64,000 nucleotides of DNA from Megaustenia siamemsis. Lineage: Eukaryota; Mollusca; Gastropoda; Stylommatophora; Ariophantidae. Shown piece after piece: positions 45,056 to 54,876 of the stretch. Each line of letters opens with the position of its first letter. The first letter of the stretch is position 1. A program made the translations under genes and the position numbers. The stretch is taken from assembly GCA_032433765.1 (NCBI GenBank), contig JAVIAB010000124.1, positions 78,798,965 through 78,862,964 of the forward strand, written 5' to 3'. The notes beneath the pieces are model-generated. The model saw nothing but the letters and a program-made list of their open reading frames with translations, had not been told where the DNA came from and ran no database searches.

Positions 45056-45486
45056 CACCCAACCTCAACTCTATATAAATATCGTGAGGTACGCCATCTA
45101 AGTTATAGTAAATAACAATTACAAAATTGTTGCTAAAGTGCGCTAATATATACAGATTTATGCTTGTACGCATGTATGGTTATGTACACATATTTTTTAC
45201 ACATCTGTTCGTTGTGCACACACACAATTAGATATACACAGTTTATATGTACTTGTACCCCCATACTTTAGAACCCTTCTCACCTGACTGTCTGGTCAGT
45301 GAGATATATAGTTGGTCACCCCGCTTACTTTTTTTAGATCATTCAAAAGCTGATCATGCTTTGGACCACATGGAAGTGACCTTCTTTTATTTACTTTCTT
45401 GAGTATCTAGCATATTATAGCCATGTAGTTAGATATGTGTAAATATCCTCATATATATATTATTGTGTTGTTGTTTGTTGTTCCAG
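45056..45486. other. unassigned AT-rich sequence
   Basis: No gene or repeat recognised. Confidence 0.4.
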
Positions 45487-45512
45487 CTGAAGGCCTACTT
45501 GACCGAAACGTC
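45487..45512 (+). other. hammerhead-like motif, degenerate
   Basis: CTGAAGGCCTACTTGACC followed by GAAACGTC parallels the motif at 30312-30337 on the other strand. The CUGANGA core is incomplete here. It suggests a second relic of the same Penelope-like family. Confidence 0.25.
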
Positions 45513-45629
45513 GACTTTTGTTTCGTTAATTATCACGTAAAGCTGTTACTATACCACTTTTTTGTTCTCTTTTTTTAAAAAAATGTCATTATCATCAGCT
45601 TTACAGCAACTTAACATCTCTATGCATCT

Positions 45630-45712
45630 TGATGCCTTGACTCCATTCTCTTAAGCTGTCTGATATTTTTTCTCTTTGCTTCCCTCTATCTCTTCGTCCC
45701 TCGATTTTTCTT
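45630..45712 (-). mobile_element. RTE family A short fragment
   Basis: TTAAGCTGTCTGATATTTTT and TTGCTTCCCTCTATCTCTTC match the 3' coding part of family A (compare 5643-5705). Confidence 0.7.
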
Positions 45713-45903
45713 TGCAGAATCACGAATCGCCACTATAATAGAATTACCATTGCAACGAAAATATTGCATATGATTTATTGTATCATAATGAGCCATGATG
45801 TGACGTAGGTCTGGTGGAGAATAGAAAAGTTTGCTGACTGCACGATGAATCTTCTTCCATAAACACACTAACTATCTGTATTTCTGCTGTTCTACATCTA
45901 TTC

Positions 45904-46124
45904 ATCAGATAGATATTGAAGAACATTGATGAGAGAGGCAAGAGCAGCAGGAATCGGCTCCCTCAATGAGATAGAACTGCTTGCACAGAACAGAGACAGA
46001 TGGCGAGATTTGATAAAATATCTTTAAAAGAAAACTGCTAGAACAAAAATTCATATAGGAGAAGGTGTATCTTGGTCTACGCCCTATGGGCCGGTTACGG
46101 CTCGAAAGGTCAATAGATAGATAG
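45904..46124 (+). mobile_element. RTE family B, very short 3' copy with target-site duplication
   Basis: Contains the last 30 or so codons (MREARAAGIGS), 3' UTR and (ATAG)n tail of family B. A 10-bp duplication ACATCTATTC occurs at 45894-45903 and 46125-46134; about 15 bp of AGATAGAT-like filler precede the element sequence at the 5' junction. Confidence 0.9.
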
Positions 46125-46134
46125 ACATCTATTC

Positions 46135-46433
46135 TCGATTTGCGTTACCAGTTGGGTTTTTTAAATTTACTTTCCCGCTTTTCTAGATCCGCCAAACATG
46201 TACCTCATTTACACCTCATAATAAGTTTTTTTTCTCCTAAATCCTTATTTGTGCGGCTTCCATCATAGGCTTCACTGCTTCCACAGTCTTCTTAGATACT
46301 ACATTTAATAGTCAGTGGTTAAATATAATCAAATGCACAAAAAATTAGCAAGAAAAAGAAACACTGAAAAAAAAACAAACAAGAGGCGACTTGAGTGCAC
46401 AACAAAATACATTGACCATTGGCACAGTTATGT
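46135..46433. other. unassigned sequence left of the hAT element
   Basis: No gene recognised. Confidence 0.35.
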
Positions 46434-46441
46434 AGTTAAAG

Positions 46442-49043
46442 CAGCGGTCGTCAAACTGTGCTCCGCGGAGCCTAGGTGCTCCGCGAGCCCATCCTAGGGG
46501 CTCCGCGGATCGGACATCATTTTCATCATCAACGAGTGCCATGCCCGTCGTAGGTGATATTTCTCAACAAACAATTTATCAACTTCGCCGTTTTTGTACC
46601 ACAATAATGTCTAATTATTTCTCTCTATGGCCCAAGATTTATTTTCCGCTCTTTTCAATGACAGTTAGCAACAATGTTTTATTCAAATTTATTCGGTGTA
46701 AAGTCGTGTGTGTGTGTGTGTGTGTTGTGGCCAAGTGGTTGACTTTCCTTTGTTCTTGAAAGGGTGCCGCAAACATCAATCAAAGAAAATTGGCGCCGGA
46801 TAGGCTCACTCGTTCGGACTTTCTCTGCCCGCCCCCACCTCCCACCCATCCAACTCCGTCCCGCCATACGCTTTGATCGAGAGAAGAGCATTCAAGTCGC
46901 ACCAGTGAAAATAATATTCAGTTTGGACGTTTGTTTTATCGAAGTCAGTTTGATTAAAACCTTGTCTCGTGTCAGTGCTCTGTTGTCACAATGGATAATT
47001 TTGTAAGTAGGACTATAAAACGTACCATCTCTGACGATTCATGCAGTTCAAAAGACGCAGAATTGAAACGGGGGGAAAAGCGTAAGTATGACGATAGTTA
47101 CTTGGATTTCGGATTTACTAGCACTGTTGTAGAAAATGAGGAGTGCCCAAAATGTGTTATTTGTTTTAAAGTTTTGGCCTGTGCAAGCATGCATCCCAGT
47201 AAATTGAAACGACATTTGCAAACAGTCCATAGTAGTTTAGTGAACCGACCACGTGAATTCTTTTCTCAGAAGTTAAAAGAAATGAATCAACAAAAGGCAA
47301 CTTTCACAAAACATGCGACGATTCCTTCAAGGGCTCTTCTTTCATCTTACAAAGTTGCTTATCTAGTAGCAAAGAACAAGAAACCTCACACCATTGCAAA
47401 AGAACTTATCTTACCGGCCGCAGTTGAGATGGTGACTGTTATGATAGGTGAGTCTGCTGCCAAACAACTGCTGAATGTGCCCTTGTCAGATAACACTATT
47501 AGTCGTCGAATTCATGAGATGGCTGACGATGTTAATGACCAGCTTATTCAAAAACTACGAGGTGATTTTGCTCTTCAGCTGGATGAAGCCACTGACATAC
47601 ACAGTGATGCATACTTAATTTGCTATGTTCGGTTCATAGATGACAATAGCAAGTTTTGCGAGGAACTACTTTTTTGTAAAATCATAAAATCTGCATGCAA
47701 AGCAGCAGATCTGTTTCAAATACTTGATTCTTTTATTGAAGAAAATAGAATTAACTGGGAGAATTGTGTAGGAGTGTGCACAGACGGAGGTCGTTCAATG
47801 TCTGGATGCTATACTGGGCTGCAAGCTTTGATCCGCAAAAAGTCTCCTTTCTGTGTTTGGACTCATTGCATTATTCACAGGGAAGCACTGGCTTCAAAAA
47901 ACACCTGCCCGGCCCTTAATGAGGTTGTTCAGTCCATAATCGAAGTAGTAAATTTTATTAAAATGCGACCACTTAAATGCCGGTGGTTTGAGCAAATGTG
48001 CATTGATATGGGAGCCACACATACTTCCTTGCTCTATTATTGTAACTCTCGATGGCTTTCACGTGGAAATGTCGTGAAAAGGGTCTATGAACTGAGAAAT
48101 GAGCTTCATTGCTATCTTGTTGAAGAAAAGCATTCTAGTTCAGGAAAGTTTGTGGATGACGACTTTGTTTTGAAGTTGACATATCTTTGTGATATATTTG
48201 AAAAACTAAATTCGTTAAACATGTCCCTGCAAGGTACTGAAACGCACATACTACAACTGTCGGAGAAAGTTTCCGCCTTCAGAAGAAAATTATTATTGTG
48301 GAAGGAAAAACTGGTCGACAAAGATTTTAGTTACTGTTTTCCAACTCTACATGCACTTTTAGTTGATAATGATTTGAGTTTAAGTGAAGAACTAAGAGGT
48401 GTGTTTGTAGGTCATTTAACACAGCTCATTGCTTATTTTGACAAGTATTTCTCAGGAGAGGCAGACCAGTATGATTGGATTAAAAACCCGTTTAGTACAG
48501 CACTACCCACAACTCTCACTTCGAAAGAACAAGAGCAATTGATTGATATTTCATCAGACGCAACTTTGAAAGCAAGATTAGCTTCCTCATCACTACCAGA
48601 ATTTTGGAGCTTTGTAAAGCAAGAATTTCCAGAAGTAGGCAAGAAGGCCCTCCGTGTATTAATTCCATTTGCGACTACCTACTTATGTGAGACCGGTTTT
48701 TCGGCACTGGCAGCTATAAAAACCAAATACAGATCACATTTGAACGCTGAGAAAGAGATTAGAGTGGGAATTTCCAAACTTGTGCCAAGATTTGAGGACC
48801 TGGTGAGGATGAAGCAAGCTCATTCTTCCCATTGACTTTATACAGCAAATAAATATCACAATGTAAGTTGATTCACTTATACTTTTATTACATAAATATA
48901 ATAACCTGTTAAATATGCCGTTAAAATGTTCTTAAAAGTTTGGGTTTTTTAACATTGTAATTTTTGTTGATATAAGGTGCTGCCGCGGTGATTTGTGGTT
49001 AAGAATTAGGGCTCCGTGGGTCGAAAAAGTTTGACGACCGCTG
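46442..49043 (+). mobile_element. complete hAT transposon, 2.6 kb
   Basis: The termini are CAGCGGTCGTCAAACT at the left (46442) and its perfect reverse complement at the right (ending 49043), with weaker similarity beyond (GCTCCGCGG versus CACGGAGC). An 8-bp target duplication flanks it, AGTTAAAG (46434-46441) and AGTTAGAG (49044-49051), with one mismatch. hAT elements duplicate 8 bp, and CAG-starting termini are usual for the group. It carries a single uninterrupted transposase gene. The 5' region has a (GT)n run near 46708 and the 3' region an AATAAA at 48848. The one mismatch suggests some age, yet all parts needed in cis and trans appear present. Confidence 0.93.
46991..48835 (+). CDS. 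hAT transposase, ZBED5/SCAND3-like, 614 aa
   Basis: Uninterrupted from ATG at 46991 to TGA at 48835. Domains in order: a BED-type zinc finger (C55-x2-C58 and H75-x4-H80 within CPKCVICFK..KLKRHLQTVH); an alpha-helical linker; the RNase H-like core with a first Asp in LQLDEATDI (D198) and a second in VCTDGGRSM (D265); the CxxRWLSRG motif at about residues 351-359; and the C-terminal hAT dimerisation region with the catalytic Glu in TYLCETGFSAL (E567). All three catalytic residues are present. Vertebrate relatives (ZBED5, FAM200, SCAND3 type) are domesticated; here the flanking terminal repeats show a transposon. The enzyme would act in the nucleus to cut out and reinsert the element. Codons show no stop or frameshift, so it may be functional. 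Confidence 0.94.
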   Translation: MDNFVSRTIKRTISDDSCSSKDAELKRGEKRKYDDSYLDFGFTSTVVENEECPKCVICFKVLACASMHPSKLKRHLQTVHSSLVNRPREFFSQKLKEMNQQKATFTKHATIPSRALLSSYKVAYLVAKNKKPHTIAKELILPAAVEMVTVMIGESAAKQLLNVPLSDNTISRRIHEMADDVNDQLIQKLRGDFALQLDEATDIHSDAYLICYVRFIDDNSKFCEELLFCKIIKSACKAADLFQILDSFIEENRINWENCVGVCTDGGRSMSGCYTGLQALIRKKSPFCVWTHCIIHREALASKNTCPALNEVVQSIIEVVNFIKMRPLKCRWFEQMCIDMGATHTSLLYYCNSRWLSRGNVVKRVYELRNELHCYLVEEKHSSSGKFVDDDFVLKLTYLCDIFEKLNSLNMSLQGTETHILQLSEKVSAFRRKLLLWKEKLVDKDFSYCFPTLHALLVDNDLSLSEELRGVFVGHLTQLIAYFDKYFSGEADQYDWIKNPFSTALPTTLTSKEQEQLIDISSDATLKARLASSSLPEFWSFVKQEFPEVGKKALRVLIPFATTYLCETGFSALAAIKTKYRSHLNAEKEIRVGISKLVPRFEDLVRMKQAHSSH

Positions 49044-49115
49044 AGTTAGAGGACAGAACTACACTCGAACTCCGGGTCAACATTCTCTGGAATTTAGCGC
49101 AAGAAATTTGAAACG

Positions 49116-49922
49116 TTCAAAGTTGTGGTCGTTCAAAGTTGGGGTCGTTCAAAGTTGGGGTCGTTCAGAGTTGGGGTCGTTCAAAGTTGGGGTCGTTCAA
49201 AGTTGGGGTCGTTCAGAGTTGGGATCGTTCAAAGTTGGGGTCGTTCAAAGTTGTGGTCGTTCAGAGTTGGGGTCGTTCAGAGTTGGGGTCGTTCAAAGTT
49301 GGGGTCGTTCAAAGTTGGGGTCGTTCAGAGTTGGGGTCGTTCAAAGTTGGGGTCGTTCAAAGTTGGGGTCGTTCAAAGTTGGGGTCGTTCAGAGTTGGGG
49401 TCGTTCAAAGTTGGGGTCGTTCAAAGTTGGGGTCGTTCAAAGGTGGGGTCGTTCAAAGTTGGGGTCGTTCAAAGTTGGGGTCGTTCAAAGTTGGGGTCGT
49501 TCAAAGTTGTGGTCGTTCAAAGTTGGGGTCGTTCAAAGTTGGGGTCGTTCAGAGTTGGGATCGTTCAAAGTTGGGGTCGTTCAAAGTTGGGGTCGTTCAA
49601 AGTTGGGGTCGTTCAAAGTTGGGGTCGTTCAGAGTTGGGGTCGTTCAAAGTTGGGGTCGTTCAAAGTTGGGGTCGTTCAGAGTTGGGGTCGTTCAAAGTT
49701 GGGGTCGTTCAAAGTTGTGGTCGTTCAAAGTTGGGGTCGTTCAAAGTTGGGGTCGTTCAAAGTTGGGGTCGTTCAGAGTTGGGGTCGTTCAAAGTTGGGG
49801 TCGTTCAAAGTTGGGGTCGTTCAGAGTTGGGGTCGTTCAAAGTTGGGGTCGTTCAAAGTTGGGGTCGTTCAGAGTTGGGGTCGTTCAAAGTTGGGGTCGT
49901 TCAAAGTTGGGGTCGTTCAAAA
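49116..49922. repeat. 16-bp minisatellite array (about 50 units)
   Basis: Unit GTTCAAAGTTGGGGTC. Variants with CAGAG instead of CAAAG often recur every 48 bp (for example 49166, 49214, 49262), a trimer higher-order pattern. Because 16 is not a multiple of three and the unit has no stop, all three forward frames are open across the array and yield the same 16-residue repeat. No support for translation. Confidence 0.96.
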
Positions 49923-49944
49923 TACGAGGCTCCACTATAATTTT

Positions 49945-50335
49945 GTATTCATCATTATCATCAACCATACCGGTTGGCGTAGACAGTCATGATCATAGTC
50001 CTACAACAATTCTCTGTCCACTCTGCATCATATCATTTCTCGTGTTGACTGTTGACCTTGCCACGGTGCCAAGCTATCCAGTCTCTCTTTGTTGTCCACG
50101 ATCTCTGTTTCCACGTGTTTTGCCAGTTGTAATCAATTATTATAACTTTTCTCTTTTCATGATCAGAAAATGCCGATTGATAGTTTCTGATGTTTTTTTT
50201 TTTTTAGCTCTCTTTTTGTGTTGGCCTTGTTTAGAATTTCATCTTTTGTCTTGTATTTTAGCTGTCCAGAGAACAATCAACATTCTTCTGAGAAACCCCG
50301 TCACTCTGACTTCTAATAGTATTTTCATTTGTCTG
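49945..50335 (-). mobile_element. RTE 3' fragment, family A-like
   Basis: The minus strand ends in GATGATAATGATG and carries the same order of landmarks as family A 3' ends (CATGACTGTCTACGCCAACC near the tail, then the region preceding TGTCCAGAG). It is frameshifted and diverged. Confidence 0.65.
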
Positions 50336-50337
50336 CC

Positions 50338-52150
50338 TCATCATCATCATTGAGCTCCGTCTCCGAAACGAAGGTTGGCTACCATGGATCGCCATTCTAC
50401 TCTGTTTCTTGCTTTGATGGTGCAGATTGTCATAGATTGACTTGTCCATCTTTTGATGTTACTCGTCCATGTTAGTCTTGGTCTGCCTCTGCCTCTTTTA
50501 CCTTGTATTTTATCTTCCAATATTACTGTTAGTAGGCTGTTGTATCTTTTAACATGCCATAAAAATTTCATTTGTCTTGTCTTAATTGTATTTAGTAGTT
50601 CTCTTTTTTATTTTCAGTTGTTTTAAAACTTCATCGTTTGTTTCTTTTCTTTCCATCCAATTTTACCTATTCCTCTATAAATCCACATTTCAAAGACTTC
50701 AATTTTCTGTTCTGTTTTCTTGTCTACTGTCCATGTTTCTGCACCATACAGGAATATTGAGAAGATGTAACATTTTGCTATTCTTAGCTTCAGCCCTGCT
50801 GTTATTTGTTTTGTTGTTAGTATATTTTTCATGACATTAAAATTACTTTTTGCCATACCTATTCTTTTGTTTATTTCAATTTTGCATTTTCCATCATTGG
50901 TTATAGTATGTCCAAGGCAGTTGTAGCTCTGAACTATCTCCATATGTATTTCTTCAACTGTGATATTTATTTGTAGGTCTTGAGAATGTTCTTTGTTTAT
51001 GATCATAGTTTTAGTCTTTTTGATATTCATATCTAGTCCAAAGAACTAACAATAACTCAAAGAGCCATAAACAAACGCTACGAAAGTGCCAGATTAAGAG
51101 GAAGACCGAGAAAGAGATGGATAAAGGGAATACTAGAGTCACTAGGAATGATAACACCAGAAGAGGCCAAAAGAAGAGAAAATAATCCCAGATTGTATCT
51201 CCCCTCGACGCCAACGGCAATGGAAGAAGAAGATATCTAGTCCATATTTTTTGCTTGTTATGTTTTTCCTAAACCATGATTTCCTATAATGGTCTTATAT
51301 TTACCTTTTCCTACTTTAGCGTTCATGTCACCCATTACAATCAAGATGTCTGATGATTTCACTTGTTTCATAACTGTGTTTAGACCTTCATAGTATGTTT
51401 CTATTTGTTCATCTGTATAGTCTTGAGTAGGTGCGTATGTCTGTATTATTGCTATGTCAAATGGTTTTGCCTTCATTTTTAATAATATAATCCTATCATT
51501 GTATGTCCAGGGGTATTTATATATTTGTGTAGCTCTCGTTTTATTAGTATACCTACTCCTCTTTGATGTTCTGCTGTGTTACCTGAATATATAAATGTAT
51601 ATTTATCGTCTTGTATGTATCCACTTTCCTTCCATCTTGTTTCTGATATGGCTAAGATATCTATGTTTAATCGCTCTGCTTCTTGAAGATAGATTTTTTA
51701 ATTTTCTTTGTTGTTATAAGGTCCTAACATTCCATGTAGCTATTTTTAATTCCTTCTTAAAACAATAGTTAGAATTTCTCTCCATAGCTTTCTTTGGAGT
51801 GTTACGTGATGAGGCTCCAATTTCTTTCACGGTGGTCTGCCATATTCGTTTTTTGTGTTCTGAATATGCCTCATGTGTACCATACACTTTGCTGTTTTCG
51901 CTTTTTGGGCCGTTGATCATTTCTGATTCTTCCACCCCATCCACCGTCACAGACTTTTCACATTCTGGTTGAACATACACAGCTGCCGGCGACATTTTTG
52001 TCGAACCATGTGCTTGCCTATCGAACCGCGAACACACGACACAAAGAAGAATAAATCATATTCCACTTAAATATCGGTAATCACAGTTCATCCACACGTC
52101 ATAGGTAAAACATACACCAAACGGGGAATAGCAACACATAATTTCACAAC
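50338..52150 (-). mobile_element. RTE-type LINE, family E, 5' region and 3' region with internal deletion
   Basis: Minus strand from the right: a 5' leader frame (52037-51714) ending in IATWNVRTL, the start of an AP-type endonuclease; further endonuclease motifs at 51476-51258 (IIQTYAPT, VMGDMNAKVG, GNHGLGK). Then, after a nested insertion, the post-palm reverse transcriptase (51030-50623: KKTKTMIINKE, YNCLGHTITNDGKC, IFLYGAETWTVDKKT, GRIGWKEKK-like) and the C-terminal frame 50571-50347 (GKRGRGRPRLTWTSNIKRWT). The rest of the endonuclease and the reverse transcriptase palm are missing, so the copy is internally deleted and inactive. The 3' end is (GAT)n at 50338-50350. Confidence 0.9.
51041..51232 (+). 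mobile_element. RTE family C-like 3' fragment nested in family E
   Basis: Encodes the last 50 or so residues of a family C-type protein (RGRPRKRWIKGILES ... LYLPST-like end) and finishes in GAAGAAGAAG. A 12-bp duplication ATATCTAGTCCA brackets it (51029-51040 and 51233-51244), proving insertion into the family E copy. Confidence 0.9.
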
Positions 52151-52152
52151 TA

Positions 52153-54265
52153 TAGCTTGTTTCATAACTCGTGCCCAACTTTTAAAATCGATAGCTTTTT
52201 AACCGCTTGTTGTAAGTTGTTCAAAATTTGCATGTAAAGTTATAATGATTAGAACCCAACAGGGAATTAATTTCATTAAAAAAAAAACATTTGGTTATTA
52301 TTGTTGCTTTTTTGATTTATATAAATTTATAACGACCCATTGATGTAGTCAAAACTTAATGTTTACAGTATTTTAAGTTAAAAATAGCGAGTAAAAATCC
52401 ATACACGGTAAAATTGACGTGTTTGCACGCTTTCACCGTGTTTTTTTGACACAATTAGACACTTGTAAAAAACACGAGAAATTGTGTGTTCCATTTCCGT
52501 TCATTCAGAGGTGCAGACGTGGAACGATAACATTTATCATGAGTCTTAAAATGAAATTCTGCAGTTTACAAAACATCGCAATAAAAATGTATGACTATTT
52601 TTGCAAAGAGGCTAAACGAGGAAGATTATTTCATTCTTTAGAAAACCCTGAGAATAGGACAAGACACATTTTGGATTTATCTAACCGGTCATTTAATCGC
52701 TGGATTCAAGCACGTGACCGTCAATGTTCAAAATATACAAAATCACAAGGAAGAGCAAAAATGTTGGATAATTTCGACAGTGAACTTATTAGAAGTGAAA
52801 TTCGCAAAATGTTGGGTATGAATGAAACTGTTACAATAAGAAAATTAAAAGTATCGCTGAAAAAGAACAACAGTATTGAAATACCAAAGTCTACATTATG
52901 GAGGAATGTGAGAGCTGCAGGCTTTACATTCAGAAAGTATTCCAATGGACGAAACATCATCTGTGAGAAGCAACATATAGTAGTCACGAGAAGCAAGTAC
53001 TTACGTGAAGTAAAAGAGGTGCGCAAGCAAGGTTATGATATTGTGTACTTGGATGAAACATGGATGAATGCTCACCACACTAACCAAAGGGAATGGCAGT
53101 CATCAGATGAAAGATTAAGAGATTAATACCTAGCAGCAAAGGACAGCGCTTGATTATTGCTCATGCAGGTAGTCGACAACATGGACTAATACAGAATGCA
53201 GAGCTCATTTTTCTTTCAAAATCCATAGACAATCGGGATTATCACTCTGAGATGAATGGTCACATATTTAGACATTGGATTGAAAATTCTGTTCTCCCAT
53301 CACTAGATCGACCATCTTGCCTAATAATGGACAATGCAGCGTACCACAACATTGTTGCACTTGAAGATAAAGTCCCGACGTCATCCAGTACAATAGATGC
53401 TATTAAGATATGGCTAACAAAGGAGCACATACAATTTAATAACATGTACTTAAAACCTGAATTACTATCTCTAGTAAAGCAAAAACAAAGGACAAAGATT
53501 TTTCAAATAGATAAGATTATCCAAGAGCACGGGCATATAAGTTTGAGGCTGCCACCTTACCATAATCATTTAAATCCAATAGAACTAATCTTGGCAAAAT
53601 TAAAAGGACAAGTGGCAGATGAAAATACAACATTCAAAATATGCGATGTAAAGACTCTTGCTAATCTCGCTTTATTAAATATAGACAAAGATTATTGGGC
53701 TAAATGTGAAGACCACGTCTTAAAACAGGAAGAGAAATATTGGAAAAATGATGGTTTGTGGAATGTTCAACCCCAAACAGTTATTAATCTTTTAGACTCG
53801 TCTGATTCAGAATGAAAGTATATAGCCCCCACAATGTTGGCCCCTATATTACCTTAAATTAGTTCAACAAACGGTCCTTTTCAGGACCACACAACTATGA
53901 AAATTGGACATACAGGTATACCTTGATATTATCGTCCGTCCTCGAACTGAGAAGACAATAATTCTCCTGGTGTTTTGCCTTATTCAGTTATTTCCCCATT
54001 ACGGCGACGCCTTTACCTAGTGAAAATTAATCATAGACCAGCAACTACGGTAATTTCTATTATTTAGGGGTTCACAATTTACAATTTTGACAAACATCAA
54101 AGAAATTCGCCTCTTTAAGAAAACTGCACCTGCAAGATATTTGTTAAATATACATTTAAAGGGTCTTTTGCATTCTAATAACATTTGAAAAATTTCAACA
54201 GTTTTTAACAAACGGTTACTGAGTAATAGCGTTTTGAAGTTGGGCACGTGATTTGAAACGAGCTA
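52153..54265 (+). mobile_element. IS630-Tc1-mariner transposon with wide DDE spacing, 2.1 kb
   Basis: Terminal inverted repeats of about 50 bp with mismatches, starting TAGCTTGTTTCA on the left (52153) and ending TGAAACGAGCTA on the right (54265). Inside them TCGTGCCCAACTT faces AAGTTGGGCACGTGA. TA dinucleotides sit directly outside both ends (52151-52152 and 54266-54267), as expected for a TA target duplication. The transposase gene inside is broken by a small frameshift. It landed just beyond the 5' region of the family E RTE copy. Confidence 0.88.
52539..53815 (+). pseudogene. IS630-Tc1-mariner transposase with one frameshift
   Basis: The likely start is ATG 52539 (MSLKMKF). The first frame runs to 53126 and covers a helix-turn-helix DNA-binding half (NETVTIRKLKVSLKK and IPKSTLWRNVRAAGF) and the first catalytic Asp in VYLDETWMN. 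The second frame, from about 53130 to 53815, continues with KGQRLIIAHAGS, the second Asp in CLIMDNAAYHN and the third residue, Glu, in HLNPIELILAKLK. An apparent 2-bp insertion near 53117-53128 separates them. Counting residues gives 83 between the second Asp and the Glu, far from DD34E/DD34D and close to the DD82E spacing described for the Sailor group. The protein would be about 425 residues if uninterrupted. An acidic C-terminus (LDSSDSE) ends the frame. Confidence 0.85.
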
Positions 54266-54334
54266 TAGACTGTCGCATAAATCATTTAAATATATCAGCA
54301 AGAGCCGATTTATAAAAATCGACCACATGTAGCC

Positions 54335-54605
54335 GTCATGACACCAGAAGTGAGCCTACTTGTCTGTCTACTGTACACGATTCAATTCCATAGGTCAGAA
54401 ATGGTGGCTTCACATTGCACTGATGAAATATTTCTCATTTCTATTAACACAATGTTGCTGCACAAAACGTTATTTTATTTTCTAAAATGCTACTTTGGCC
54501 TGTGCTAGTTATTTCTCTGGTGCACCTTCCGTCTGATGTTACTTATTATGGCCAAGTATTTCATGCCCAGCACTTGCTTAAGATTTCTCCCATTTATTTA
54601 TTTAT
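54335..54605 (-). mobile_element. degenerate RTE fragment
   Basis: On the minus strand VTSDGRCTREI corresponds to the conserved T-S-D-G-R-C motif after the RTE palm, followed by remnants of an L-T-Y-G-I-E-S-C-T-V-D segment. Many stops. Confidence 0.7.
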
Positions 54606-54641
54606 ATGTTGAATGATGGGGAGACTTGTTTCTTCGATATA

Positions 54642-54861
54642 TATATATTTAAAAAAGTAAAGTGCACCCGTCACGCCAAGTGGCGTATAGGGAATATGAT
54701 GTTAGTGACAATAAATTTTGCAGACCTTCAGCACATGATTTTTGGGGTAATGTGGTCGGTATTACGCCCGTGCCGCTATACTTTCCCAGAAAAAAATTCG
54801 GTACCCATTTAAGGCTGGGTGAACCCGGAAGCCGTCGGTTGGGATCGAACCCTACATCTTG
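54642..54861 (-). mobile_element. tRNA-derived SINE, family 1, 5'-truncated in the tRNA head
   Basis: The body and the B box (GGTTCGATCCC) are present, but the copy stops before the A box. The 15-bp duplication TGTTTCTTCGATATA lies at 54627-54641 and 54862-54876. Confidence 0.92.
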
Positions 54862-54876
54862 TGTTTCTTCGATATA

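Noticed and set aside
49108..50353. Three overlapping frames of 271-404 codons
   Set aside because: All derive from a 16-bp repeat that is stop-free in every phase; the longest simply continues into RTE debris.
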